Below are positions 1 through 9,536 of a stretch of 64,000 nucleotides of DNA, in pieces (the stretch's first letter is position 1; each line of letters opens with the position of its first letter). Source of the DNA: Gambelia wislizenii. Its lineage: Eukaryota; Chordata; Lepidosauria; Squamata; Crotaphytidae. The notes under the pieces were generated by a model that did not search any database, was not told the DNA's origin, and saw only the letters and a program-made list of their open reading frames with translations. The position numbers were made by a program, and so were the translations under genes. The stretch is taken from NCBI GenBank assembly GCA_030847615.1, contig JAUMIR010000001.1, positions 441,122,687 through 441,186,686 on the forward strand, read 5' to 3'.

Positions 1-363
1 CTTCTGGAACCCTCTGACTGGCAGAGGATCAAAGGACTGCCAAAGTCTGATTCTAAAAAATGGGTGAAAGCAGCAATGGAGGAAATGGAATCCTTATATA
101 AGAATAAAACTTGGACTTTGACAGAATTGCCAAAAGGCAAGAAGGCAATTGGCTGCAGATGGGTCTTTACAACAAAGCAAAATGCAGATGGGGAGATTGA
201 AAGATATAAAGCCAGACTTGTAGCTAAAGGTTACAATCAGCAATTTGGAGAAGATTTTCATGAAACTTTCTCCCCAGTAGTTACACACACAACTATTAGA
301 ACCTTATTGGCTGTTGCAGCTTCCAAGAAAATGCATGTACAACATCTAGAGATTTTTTTTTAA
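1..363 (+). pseudogene. copia reverse transcriptase, N-terminal part (broken)
   Basis: The frame is open from the window edge to a stop at 361. It carries the start of the copia RT domain (RVT_2 type): an AMEEMESL block, a TW-LPKGKKAIGCRWVF block, YKARLVAKGYNQ, and ETFSPVV followed by TIRTLLAVAASK. It ends just where the first catalytic Asp segment should begin (it reads QHLE, where QLDVKTAFL is usual). No YVDD box is present. The abrupt end coincides with a run of eight or nine T and the start of a different pol segment at 368. Confidence 0.75.
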
Positions 364-367
364 AGAA

Positions 368-790
368 ATGTCTAAATATAAAATTCAACATGTGAGGCTT
401 GCTAACAGTGAGATATCTCAGGTAATGGGGGAGGGAAAATGTTTTATTTCTTGTTTATGTCAACATGCTGACAATGTGGCTTTTGCACCTTCACTAGAAA
501 TTAATCTTCTCTCTGTAAGCACACTGGCAGAACAGGAGTATGAGATTACCTTTAACGGCAAGAAATGTTTTGTATTAAAACATAGAAATATTTATGCAGA
601 GGGGGAATTGAAAAATCAGATGCATTATATGGACCCAAAAGTTTGTTCAGCTCAAGCTGTAATGACAAACACCCCAGTGCATGATAATTGCATCCATGTT
701 TTGCACAGAAGACTAGGTCATGCTAGTTACAAAATTTTGAAACAAATGCATAATGTGTGCTATGATCTAAAAGTGAACAGCTGCAAATTT
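368..790 (+). pseudogene. copia protease tail plus GAG-pre-integrase HHCC region
   Basis: It begins inside the protease region, downstream of where the catalytic D-S-G should be, with a VRLANSE block. It continues through NLLSVSTLAEQEYEITF and HRRLGHASYKILKQM, which holds the His pair of the integrase HHCC zinc finger. A frameshift near 790 separates the following Cys pair (read in the next frame as DCGIC). The protease active site is absent, so this is a fragment. The homologous region in copia A (25.5-29.8 kb, minus strand) is similar in sequence. Confidence 0.7.
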
Positions 791-798
791 TTTGGACT

Positions 799-1236
799 GT
801 GGAATTTGCAAAGAGTAAATCTAAGATTTTGCCATTTCTCAAATTCAGTGATAGAAAATATAAGAAGATTTTTGAATTGGTACACACTGGTTTATCTGGC
901 CCTTTTACTCCATCTTTGGGAGGAGCCAAGTACATAATGATAATTGCTGATGATTTTTCAAGGGTTGGATTTTGTTATTTGTTGAAAAACAAATCTGAAG
1001 CCTTTGAAACTTTTCAAAACTGGTATAAGTATGTTGAGAGAAAACATGGTGTTAAACATGGAAGTTTACAAAGCGATTCTGGAGGAGAATTTATGTCTTA
1101 CAAGTTCCAGAAATGGTTAAAGCAGAAAGGTATTTTTCACAGACACTCCACCTCCTTTTCACCTCCCCCCCATGGCATATTGGAATGCAGATTTGGAGTT
1201 CTGAAAACAATTAAAGATTCTTTGATCTGTGATTAA
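799..1236 (+). pseudogene. copia integrase catalytic core with lost first Asp
   Basis: This is the rve-type core. Its beginning reads ELVHTGLSGP, where the related copia A copy reads LIHMDLSGP, so the first catalytic Asp is Gly here (codon 889-891). The second Asp is kept in QSDSGGEF and the third acidic residue in the LECRFG segment. The frame stops at 1234, and the next block restarts in another frame. The core could not be catalytically active as written. Confidence 0.75.
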
Positions 1237-1296
1237 AAATGGAACAGAAATATTGGGGCAAGGCCATGCTAACTGCTAATTATTTGCATAACAGAT

Positions 1297-1545
1297 TTGG
1301 AGTTCAAGATACTCCATATTTCTTGTTATATGGTAAAGAAAAACCCTTCTGTTAGACATTTGAGAATTTTTGGGAGTTTTGCATGGGTAAACATACCCAA
1401 GGTTTCAAGAAGAAAGGGAGCTCCTAAAGCACAGAGACTGGGGGTTCTGGGATGTCAAGCTGGCTCAAAAGCTTGGAGATTTGAACTTCCAAATGGTAAG
1501 CTGTTAATTTCCAGAAATGCTCAATTTGAGGAACATGGCAACTAG
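1297..1545 (+). pseudogene. copia integrase C-terminal region
   Basis: It contains PSVRHLRIFGSFAWVNIPK and GVLGCQAGSKAWR..LPNGKLLISRNAQFEE. This matches the conserved stretch that follows the catalytic core of copia integrases (the usual GCxAYVHIP, KSxxGxFLGY and SRDVxFDE pattern). A stop follows at 1543. The linker toward RT is not preserved. Confidence 0.65.
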
Positions 1546-2055
1546 CACCAAGTTCACTCAAGTGTTGAGGTTCTTCTGCTTTTAACTGAAAATGCACAGG
1601 TGCATCAGCAAATGCCAAAATAAGTTTTGTCTGGTGATAGTGCTGAGAATTCTGTTCAAGTTAAAACTGAGTTGCAACAGTGTCACAGTCCTAAGCAAGC
1701 AGAAAGTAATGATGAGAATCATGACAAGACACAATTTTTTTACACCCAGAAGGTGTAGCCTCTGTTTAAAACAGTACACTTCCCATCAGCCTCAGTGTTA
1801 TGGGCTGATGAGAGCTGAAATCCAAAAGAGGGAAAGGAAGACTACTGAAAGGCTCATCCTGGAGAAAGATGTCACAGGCAGGTCATCCTAGAAAGGCTTG
1901 GAGTTATCATGACTACCACTGATTGCAAGAGAAGCAGTAGCCAAAATTTGCAGGTCTTTCGGCACCAGCGGTGTTCTTTTCAGAAAGTTAACAGTCCGAA
2001 ATACAAACCCTCCCTAAAATAGCTTCCTGATAACATCTTGTGTTCTGCAGTATCA

Positions 2056-2122
2056 TTAGCATGGTGTAGTGGCTGGAGAGTTAGGCTAGGAACCCAGGTA
2101 GCAGGGGTTCAATCCATGTTCA
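2056..2122 (+). repeat. tRNA-derived SINE head
   Basis: A pol III A box (TGGTGTAGTGG, 2062-2072) and B box (GGTTCAATCC, 2106-2115) are spaced as in tRNA-derived SINEs. Only the head remains. Copia C begins immediately downstream. It is not a tRNA gene, since no acceptor stem closes. Confidence 0.55.
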
Positions 2123-2495
2123 TATTGGAAAATAATAATAATTTTTTTTTAAATATAGTTTTTATTAATAAAAGTCGTCATGTAAATTACAAAAGGTAAA
2201 CATTAGCGTCGCATCAATATCCATGATCAACCACATACATAAAAATTCTGACTTCCCCCGTCCAAATAACTCAAGGTATTTTTATGAATACCTTATCTTT
2301 ATTTTCCTCCCTTCCTTCTAATCCCTTTTAGTCAGCTCTTTGAATTATTTAACTCTTTGCATATGCTAATATTCACTATCTCATCTCTCCTGTTCTTCAA
2401 TTTCTTCCCTATTTCTTCTTCCTCCTTTCACTGTTTCTCAACCTTCTCTTTACTTATATTTTTAAGAATCCCGTTCTTTCCCCGTTCTGTTTTCC

Positions 2496-5400
2496 TTATA
2501 TCTCTGTATCTTTATTTACCCCCCATCTTGTCTTACAATAGTCCACTATTGGCAACCATTCTTCTTCTGTTTTTGACGCCACACCTTGATTAATTATTCG
2601 GGTTAATTTGTCATTTTCCCTCATTATAATTATTTTGTTTAACCAATCTTCTATCTTTGGTTCTTCTTTATTTTTCCATTGTGCCGCAATTGTCATTCTC
2701 GCAGCTGTACATAGATACAATAGTACTCTCCAATACTTTCCTTCTACATTTTTTTCCAAAATTGAAGTAATATTGAGGAGGTATAGCTTGGGGTTCAGTT
2801 CAAATGTGATGTTAAATATTTTTTGAATTATTTTGTGCACCTTCATCCAAAATTTACTTATAACTGAGCAAGTCCACCATGCATGTTTCAATGTACCTCT
2901 TTCTTTCTGGCATTTCCAACAGCTGTTCTCTTTTACCCCATAAATTTTGCTTATTCTGTCCGGTGTGAGATACCATCTGTTGCTTATCTTAAAGAAGTTT
3001 TCCTTTAAATCCTGACAGGCCGTAAACTTTTTAGTTTTCTTCCATGCTTGTTCCCATTCACTTAGTTGAATTTCTTCCCCTATGTCTATGGCCCATTTTA
3101 TCATGGCATCTCTCACTTGTTCTGTGGCTAAATGTTCTGAAATCAGTAAATTGTACAGTCTTGTAATCTTTTTCGTCTTGTTATCCCACATAATCTTTTG
3201 CAGATCTGTCGGGCTGTCTAAAAAGCCACACTCTTTTTCATCCTTCTTAAACCTGCTGAATATCTGTTGGTATGAGAACCAGTTGAATTGCCACCCCTCC
3301 TGCTGTAATTCCTCTCTTGTTTTTAGTTCTAGCTTTCCATCTTTCTCAATCTTTAGTAATTCCCTGTATGTAATCCAGCCATCCGTTTTCCCGATTTGTC
3401 CCCATCTTCCCAAGAATGCTTCTACTGGGGATATCCACTTCGGTATTTTCCCAAACTGCTGCTTATATATTATGTTCCAACTTTGTAGCAGTGCTCTCCT
3501 TACGATGTGGTTATTGAAGTCTTTATGTATTACTGCCTTGTTATATCCTATGTAAGCATGCCAGCCCAGTCTTAGTCCGGCTCCTTCTAACGTTAAGAGG
3601 TTCTGATTTTCTAATTTCATCCAGTCACTTATCCATACCAAGGAGCATGCCCTGTGATAGTTTTGCAAATCGGGTAAGTCTAGTCCTCCTCTCTCAGATC
3701 TTTCCAATAAGGTTTGCCATTTCACCCTTGCTTTGCGGCCATTCCAAATAAACTCACTTAGATCTTTTTTCCACCTTAGGAAGGTTTTTTCTTTTGAGAT
3801 GATTGGTATAGTTTGAAACAAGAATATCATTTTCGGAAGGACCACCATTTTTATAGCTGCTATCCTTCCCATTAACGAAAGTTTCAGTTTGGACCATGTC
3901 TTAAATTTTCCCTTGATTACTTCCCAGGTTTTTTCGTAGTTTTGTTCAAAAAGATCTAAATTTCTACCCGATATCCAGACTCCCAAATATTTTGCTCTTT
4001 TCTCTAGTTTACATTTAGACTTTATCCTTAAAGCTTCTTGCTCTTTGCTTGTTAAATTTTTAGTTATTATTATAGTTTTTTCCTTGTTAATCTTGAACCC
4101 AGCATATCCTCCAAATTCTTCGATCGTTTCTATTAGTTGGTTTATATTGTTCATGGGGTTTTCGAGAATGACCGCTATGTCGTCCGCGTAAGCTCTAACC
4201 TTGTATTCCTGGTCTTTGATTCTGATTCCTTGTATCTTTTTTTCTTCTCTAATTTTATTAAGCAATATTTCTATTACTGTAATAAATAGTAGAGGAGACA
4301 GAGGACAACCTTGTCTAGTGCCTTTTTGTATCTGAATTTCCTCTGATCTCTCTCCATTTATTATAATCGACGCCTTCTGATCCTCGTATATTTTTCCTAT
4401 ATTGGATATCATGAATTGACCAAAGCCGAGTTCCTCCAGTACTTTAATCAGGCAGCCCCAGTTGATATTATCAAATGCTTTCTCTGCATCCGCAAAGATT
4501 ATTGCTGCCTTATGTTCATTATTGCTTTCCAGGAATTCCAAAATGTCAATTATGTATCTAATGTTCATCGATAGCAATCTTCCCGGTAAAAAGCCACACT
4601 GTTCCGGACGTATTATTTCCTTTAGGACCCCTTTTAATCTGTTTGCTAGCATACTGGTGTAAATCTTGTAATCTCCGTTTAACAGGGATATCGGACGATA
4701 ATTTTTGACCTCTGTCTTTTCCTTGCCCTCTTTCAGAATCATTGTAATGTTTGCCATTTTCCAAGTATCCGGGATCCCTTCCTTGTATATCTTGTTGATA
4801 ACTTCTAGCAGCTGAGTCGATATTTCTGTTTCGAAAGCTTTATAAAAACTATTCGTGAACCCATCCGGGCCCGGCGCTTTGTCTTTTTTTAGATCTTGAA
4901 TCACTTTGGACAGCTCCTCTAAAGTGAACGGCGTCGATAATTTCGCCCTGTCGTCTTCGGAAAGCTTCGCATACTTGTTCTCCTTTATATATCTACCCAT
5001 ATTGCTTTTCCAGACCTCATCTTGAGCTGATTCCTTATATAGAGAGGAGTAGTACTTGACAAAGGCCTTCTTTATGTCTTCTTGAAAAGTCAAAGTTTCC
5101 CCCTCCATCTTAATTTCGGATATCATCCTTCTTTCTTTTTCCTTTTTCAATCTATAAGCCAGCCATCTCCCTGTCTTATTGGCCTGTTCAAACGTCTTTT
5201 GTTTCATCCTCTTTAGGTTCAGTCCGATCTCTTCGGCCGATGTCTTATTTATCGATTTTTTTAGCAGATCAATTTCTTTAATTAATGATTTACTTTGAGG
5301 TTTTTTCCTCAATTCTTTCTCTTTTTCTTTCAATTTTTGCAGGGATTCTTGATTTCTGGCTCTTCTAGTTCTAGCTTGTTCTGCCCCTTTTTGTAGGAGT

Positions 5401-6266
5401 AATCCTCTTATAGTTGCTTTAAACGCATCCCATACAATCCTTATTTCCATGCCCTCCTTGTTTTCCTTAAAAAATTGATTTATTTCTGCTTTCATTCTTC
5501 TTACAAAGTTTTCTTCTTTTAATACTTCTTCTCTGAATCTCCATACATATTCTTTCTTAAATAAAGTCATGTTTAGATTTATGGGGTTGTGATCTGATAT
5601 GATTTTCGGTATTATGTCCATATCTTTTATTTTTGGCAGTAGATTCTTCGATATCCAGAACATGTCAATCCTAGACATAGTTTTATGAGCATCTGAATAA
5701 AATGTATAACCTTTTTCTTCTTGATATTTGGCTGTCCATAAGTCTGTTAACTGAAATTCTTCTATTAAATCAAAGCAAACCTGCGGTAGTCTTCCCTGAT
5801 TCTTCTTGTTTCCTCCCGATCTATCCCTTTTTCCGTCCAGGACTCCGTTAAAATCTCCTGCTATTACTATTGTGCCTTTTTCTAATTTTGCCAGTTCCTT
5901 ATGTAAGTACTTGTAAAAGTGTTCTTTTTTCGCCATTGGCCCATAGATTGCAATAACATATATTTTTTGGTTAGGTAAGTTTAATTCTATCCCAATTAAA
6001 TGGCCTTCATTATCATTTATTATCAGTTTTGCTTCATATTTCTTGCTTACATAGACCACAACCCCTTCTTTCTTTTTTGTCGATAGAGAGGAGAATTCTT
6101 GACCTAGTTTTTGGTTTTTTAAGTATTTCTTCTCGCTCTGTCGTATTCTAACTTCTTGTAGGCATGTTATCTCAGCTTTATTCTTTTCCAGATATTGGTA
6201 TACTTTCCTTCTCTTAACCAGTGTGTTCAATCCCTTAACATTCCATGATGTTATTCTTAGGGACAT
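2496..6266 (-). CDS. L1 ORF2 protein: endonuclease and reverse transcriptase, intact
   Basis: A 1256-residue protein, near the usual L1 ORF2p length. The N-terminal APE-type endonuclease (about 1-235) shows SWNVKGL, CLQEVR, GDFNGVLD, SRIDMFW and SDHNPI. The RT (about 430-760) shows GPDGFTNSFYK, YRPISLLN, CGFLPGR, FADAEKAFD, TRQGCPLSPLLF and the catalytic AYADD box. A C-terminal cysteine/histidine cluster, CWKCQKERG..KHAWWTC, lies near residue 1130. The protein nicks target DNA and reverse-transcribes L1 RNA at the nick. The start ATG is 3 nt after the ORF1 stop, so reinitiation is the likely mode of translation. No stop, frameshift or lost catalytic residue was seen. Confidence 0.93.
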   Translation of the reverse strand: MSLRITSWNVKGLNTLVKRRKVYQYLEKNKAEITCLQEVRIRQSEKKYLKNQKLGQEFSSLSTKKKEGVVVYVSKKYEAKLIINDNEGHLIGIELNLPNQKIYVIAIYGPMAKKEHFYKYLHKELAKLEKGTIVIAGDFNGVLDGKRDRSGGNKKNQGRLPQVCFDLIEEFQLTDLWTAKYQEEKGYTFYSDAHKTMSRIDMFWISKNLLPKIKDMDIIPKIISDHNPINLNMTLFKKEYVWRFREEVLKEENFVRRMKAEINQFFKENKEGMEIRIVWDAFKATIRGLLLQKGAEQARTRRARNQESLQKLKEKEKELRKKPQSKSLIKEIDLLKKSINKTSAEEIGLNLKRMKQKTFEQANKTGRWLAYRLKKEKERRMISEIKMEGETLTFQEDIKKAFVKYYSSLYKESAQDEVWKSNMGRYIKENKYAKLSEDDRAKLSTPFTLEELSKVIQDLKKDKAPGPDGFTNSFYKAFETEISTQLLEVINKIYKEGIPDTWKMANITMILKEGKEKTEVKNYRPISLLNGDYKIYTSMLANRLKGVLKEIIRPEQCGFLPGRLLSMNIRYIIDILEFLESNNEHKAAIIFADAEKAFDNINWGCLIKVLEELGFGQFMISNIGKIYEDQKASIIINGERSEEIQIQKGTRQGCPLSPLLFITVIEILLNKIREEKKIQGIRIKDQEYKVRAYADDIAVILENPMNNINQLIETIEEFGGYAGFKINKEKTIIITKNLTSKEQEALRIKSKCKLEKRAKYLGVWISGRNLDLFEQNYEKTWEVIKGKFKTWSKLKLSLMGRIAAIKMVVLPKMIFLFQTIPIISKEKTFLRWKKDLSEFIWNGRKARVKWQTLLERSERGGLDLPDLQNYHRACSLVWISDWMKLENQNLLTLEGAGLRLGWHAYIGYNKAVIHKDFNNHIVRRALLQSWNIIYKQQFGKIPKWISPVEAFLGRWGQIGKTDGWITYRELLKIEKDGKLELKTREELQQEGWQFNWFSYQQIFSRFKKDEKECGFLDSPTDLQKIMWDNKTKKITRLYNLLISEHLATEQVRDAMIKWAIDIGEEIQLSEWEQAWKKTKKFTACQDLKENFFKISNRWYLTPDRISKIYGVKENSCWKCQKERGTLKHAWWTCSVISKFWMKVHKIIQKIFNITFELNPKLYLLNITSILEKNVEGKYWRVLLYLCTAARMTIAAQWKNKEEPKIEDWLNKIIIMRENDKLTRIINQGVASKTEEEWLPIVDYCKTRWGVNKDTEI

Positions 6267-6269
6267 TAT

Positions 6270-7313
6270 CTATATTTCCCCATCTTCTCCTTCCTCTTCT
6301 CTTGCTTCCCTTTCCTGCCTCTGCTCATCTCCTTCTTCCTCTCCATCTTTCTCTGATCTCCCACTAGACGCTTCTTCCTCCTCAGATTTCTTATCTCCTT
6401 CTTCCCTTTCCTCTCGGTTACCTTCCCTTGGGCTCTTCTTTAAGTGTCTATCCTCGTCTTTTTTCGTTTTCTTTCTTCTCTTATCTTTTTCCTCCTCATC
6501 CAGCTTCTCCATCATTTCTTTTATTTTCTCCGCTGAATTTATCCTGTACCTCTTCTGACGAAACATTAAAGAGATTCCTTCTATCCGCTCCCATCTGAAG
6601 TTAATCCCCAATCTTGTTAGTCTTTGAGTAAGTTGTTTATAGTCATGTCTCTTCCTTAAGATCTCATTAGGGATGTCTTTATAAATTTGAATCTCTTTTC
6701 CTTCTATTATTAGTTTTTGAGTATAGTTTCTTTGTATTAACTTGTCTCTATATTTTGGCCTAATAAATGAAATCACAATATCCCTTGGTAGATTCCGCTC
6801 CTTTGCAACAGCTGAACTCGCTCTAAACATTCTTTCTATCTCTTTCTCAATATTCTCTTCTTCTTCTTCTACGTAATTTGCAATAACCGGAATCAACCTT
6901 TCCTGCAAGTTCTCGAACCTCATTTCTGCTAGACCTCTCAGTTTAACACATTTCTCCCTGTATCTTAATTCTTGGGTGAGATTAGTCTGTTTCTCTTTAT
7001 CTACCTCTCTTGATAAACTGATTGTTTGTTTTTCTAGGTTTGTTGTCCTATTTTTCACCTCATCTACTTCTCCTTCGATTCTTTTCATATTCGTTGACAT
7101 TTTGTCTAGTCTCTTCTCTATTCTCTCAAAATCCTGCTTCATCTCTTTCTTTAGACTCCGGATTTCCTCCTTTATCTCCCTCTTAAACGACTTTAATTCT
7201 TCCAGAATTTGCGTATTCATATCTATTTGCTTGGGTGACATTTCTATTGGGGTTCTTTTTATAGTTGATACCTGAGAGGTAGTATAAGCCCTTGGTCTTA
7301 ACCCCGAAGCCAT
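6270..7313 (-). CDS. L1 ORF1 protein: coiled-coil RNA-binding chaperone, intact
   Basis: 347 residues. Residues about 30-115 are rich in E/K with heptad-like spacing (coiled coil, expected to trimerise). Residues about 120-200 form the RRM-like segment (CVKLRGLAE, then RDIVISFIRPKYRDKLI). Residues about 200-265 match the C-terminal domain (IQIYKDIPNEILRKRHDY, GINFRW). After about residue 270 the chain becomes an 80-residue, extremely charged tail: basic first (RRKKTKK), then almost all E, D, R, G and S. This tail is unlike the short end of mammalian ORF1p. Its role would be RNP assembly with ORF2p. The chosen ATG is followed by MASGLRPRAY and is the first in-frame ATG of the block. Confidence 0.9.
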   Translation of the reverse strand: MASGLRPRAYTTSQVSTIKRTPIEMSPKQIDMNTQILEELKSFKREIKEEIRSLKKEMKQDFERIEKRLDKMSTNMKRIEGEVDEVKNRTTNLEKQTISLSREVDKEKQTNLTQELRYREKCVKLRGLAEMRFENLQERLIPVIANYVEEEEENIEKEIERMFRASSAVAKERNLPRDIVISFIRPKYRDKLIQRNYTQKLIIEGKEIQIYKDIPNEILRKRHDYKQLTQRLTRLGINFRWERIEGISLMFRQKRYRINSAEKIKEMMEKLDEEEKDKRRKKTKKDEDRHLKKSPREGNREEREEGDKKSEEEEASSGRSEKDGEEEGDEQRQEREAREEEGEDGEI

Positions 7314-7639
7314 CCGTCTAGACCCTACCCTTATTCACTCTCTCTTATGTATTTGTACTTGTATGTCAGTAATTATGTTTATAAATTGTTCCAATCAATC
7401 AGTGTGGCTTTCCCCCTTTGATTTCCTTATTTCTCCGTATCTCTCCCTTTCTTTTCTCATCTATTTTCCCTCACTCCTCTCCCCCTTCCCTTGAGCAATC
7501 TGGTAGAACAACAGGTAATGTAAATCACTCTAATTTTCAGTACTGGTGTAGCCTTAATCTATAGGTTTTTTTTTTTAGTTAATTATTATTATAATTGTAG
7601 CTCCGTTCCGTCTAGTTCCAGTCCGCTCCTTCGTTTAAT

Positions 7640-7975
7640 TCGCTCCCAGCCTCTCGATCCGTCACGCTTCGCTCCTCCTCCGTCTGCTCCCGTCACTTCC
7701 CACCTCTCTATCCGTCGTGTTTGCCACTCCTCCGTCTGCTCCTTCCGATCGCTACTTTTCTATCCGACCCGTTCTTCTGCTCGCCCGTCTATTCTCACTG
7801 CTCTCAGCCTATCTATCCGTCTCGCTCCGTACTCCTCCTTCTGCTCCAGCCGCTCCCGACCTCTTTATTCGCCACGCCCCATCGCTCCTCCGTCTGCTCA
7901 AGCCACTCCCGATGCCTCTATCCGTCACGATCCACCGCTCGCCCGTCTGCTCCAACTACACCCGAACTCCGACCT
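7640..7975 (-). repeat. L1 5' UTR tandem monomers, about 53-56 bp, six degenerate copies
   Basis: On the plus strand a unit recurs with a CTATCCGTC element, then CGCTC(C/G)(T/C)CCGTCTGCTC, then a CCACTCCCG-like element. Copies begin near 7640, 7698, 7752, 7806, 7859 and 7912. They are CpG-rich and diverged. Tandem promoter monomers in the 5' UTR are known from mouse L1; a promoter role here is inferred from position only. A long open frame across this block (7717-8127) is a by-product of the repeat. Confidence 0.6.
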
Positions 7976-8496
7976 GCAAATCGCACGTCTCCTGCCAGAT
8001 CCTCTCTCCCAGCCACGCTCGCGTTTCCTCTCTTTTCCGTCTGTCCCCTGTAGTCCTTCTGATCCACCGCCAATCCTCCTCTGCTCAACCTCTCACGTTT
8101 ATACTCCCCGTCTGCCCTTCTGATTAATGGCCGTCAGTCTGTTCCTCTCCTCTCCAATAAAGATTTACACCCCTCCTCCTCAGCAGTCTTTAGTTCCCTT
8201 ATAAGCCCTCACTGTTGTATCGACCTTACAATCCACTTCAGGTTTTGGGATAGCTCTATCAAACTCTCATTCCTCCTCGTCACTTTAAGCCCCTCCTCCC
8301 TCTTCTCCTTCTCCCCACCAAGGTTAGCCAGCTTACTGACTGCGTATTTAATTATTTATTTATTCCGTTGCTGCGTCACCCTTCTCATATCTTTCCTCCA
8401 ATTTTAGAGTAAGTAAAAATATGAAAGTGTAGCACTCCCCACTATCTTAACCAACTATCCCAGATCCACCTTATTCTGACTGTATTTTTCAAAAAC

Positions 8497-8996
8497 GGAA
8501 AATAATAATAATAATATTGGTATATCAGTAGCAGAGTAAAAAATAAACATGCGTTCAGCAGAAGGTTTTCTATAGATCAGCAACTAAGCCAGCCTAGCAG
8601 CACCCCCTTTCATACAGTCTAGCAAACAATAAAACAAGCTTCAGTCTTCTTAATGTATATAAAAAGTTTACTTACAATAATATCATGTGCATGGATACAC
8701 AGGTACATCAACTTGAGATATGAAACAGAGAAGTAAAAAAAAAGAGTTCTACATTCTACAGACCCATAGTAAAAGAAAAGTGTGTGTATGCCCACATGGA
8801 CATCTCACAAGGAATGGCGGCAGAGCCAGAGCTCAAAGAAAAGATCAAAGCATTTGCTAGGTGCAGCACGGAGATAGGCCATAAAACTCTTACAAAACTT
8901 TAACAAACAGGAAGTTTGCCATAAATACCCTTTACATGCAGGTTAACTCTTTAACTACCATGTCCCCCATGCATGCTAGGTTGCCATATCCCAACA
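8497..8996 (-). repeat. 3' LTR of copia C
   Basis: About 480 bp align with the split 5' LTR (12032-12167 and 13974-14326). Shared landmarks include TAGATCAGCAACTAAGCC, GTACATCAACTTGAGATATG and TTTACATGCAG. On the minus strand it begins TGTTGGGATATGGC. Its end was cut off by the L1, so the terminal 20 bp (ending in TTCCAATA on the minus strand) lie at 2123-2142. Confidence 0.85.
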
Positions 8997-9007
8997 CCCC
9001 TTCTCAA
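8997..9007 (-). promoter_or_regulatory. Polypurine tract of copia C
   Basis: Minus-strand TTGAGAAGGGG lies directly upstream of the 3' LTR start (TGTTGGG). Position and composition match the plus-strand primer of LTR retrotransposons. Confidence 0.7.
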
Positions 9008-9536
9008 TCTAGCATGCAATCTTGAAGCCTCATCTTCAAATGCAGGTTCTCAAAACAATCTCTGGGTAACGGTTTGGTCAAGATGTCAGCTGTCATCTCA
9101 GTTGTGGGACAGTAGATCATGATCATACCTCCTTTCACCATTTCACAAACACTGTGATATTCAGTTCTAATTTGCTTGTTGTGTGACGTTATCTTCTTCT
9201 CTTGAGACAGTCTAATGCATCTCTGATTGTTTTCAAAATCTAAGATTGGTTTCTACTCACTTATTTCAAAATCAATCAACAATTTATTAAAGTATAATAA
9301 CTCTTTTCATGCCTGTGATGCAACAATATATTCCGATTCAGTAGAAGAAAATGCCACAACTTCTTGCTCATGGCTGGCCCAAGAAATAGGCCCATTTCCA
9401 TAAAAAAAAAAAATATGTAACCACTGGTGGAAAGTGAACTTGCATGATCTTCCGCCCAGTCAGCATCTGTGTAGCAAACAAGACTGTTATGGGAATGCAA
9501 TGTCCACTCCCACTCTGCCTAGCAAGGCAGTAAAAC
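9008..9536 (-). pseudogene. copia RNase H remnant (copia C)
   Basis: The minus-strand frame at 9276-9500 contains LVCYTDADWAEDHASSLSTSGYIF, the start of the copia RNase H domain with its DADWA catalytic Asp. Further motifs continue in broken frames toward 9010 (text like VKMRLQDCMLD near the polypurine tract). A solo LTR at 9537 cuts the domain from RT. Stops and frameshifts make it non-coding. Confidence 0.65.

Larger units (their letters stand above)
1..1900 (+). mobile_element. Ty1/copia-type retrotransposon relic with scrambled domain order (copia D)
   Basis: Four conceptual coding blocks lie on one strand and all resemble copia pol: an RT N-terminal half, then protease/GAG-pre-integrase, then the integrase core, then the integrase C-terminal region. 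Normal copia order is gag-PR-IN-RT-RNase H, so the RT block is out of place and the copy is rearranged. Frames are broken at about 361, 790 and 1240. After 1545 similarity fades. The element runs off the left edge of the window, so its ends and LTRs are not seen. It is a dead copy. Family assignment rests on motif recognition by eye. Confidence 0.8.
2143..8496 (-). mobile_element. Near full-length L1 retrotransposon with both ORFs open
   Basis: Minus-strand order: a 1.2-kb GC-rich 5' UTR, ORF1, a 3-nt gap, ORF2, a 350-nt 3' UTR and an A tail (the T run at 2142-2150). The 16-mer GGAAAATAATAATAAT occurs exactly at 2127-2142 and 8497-8512 and is taken as the target-site duplication. It lies at the end of the copia C 3' LTR. 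The sequence TTATTAATAAA precedes the tail. Open ORFs and exact duplications suggest a young copy. The AT-rich target makes the precise duplication length uncertain by a few bases. Confidence 0.9.

Noticed and set aside
2056..2122. tRNA gene.
   Set aside because: A and B boxes are present, but no cloverleaf with a closing acceptor stem can be drawn. A SINE head fits better.
7717..8127. 136-codon open frame in the L1 5' UTR.
   Set aside because: It lies on the opposite strand over the degenerate monomers, with skewed S/P/L composition typical of CT-rich repeats.
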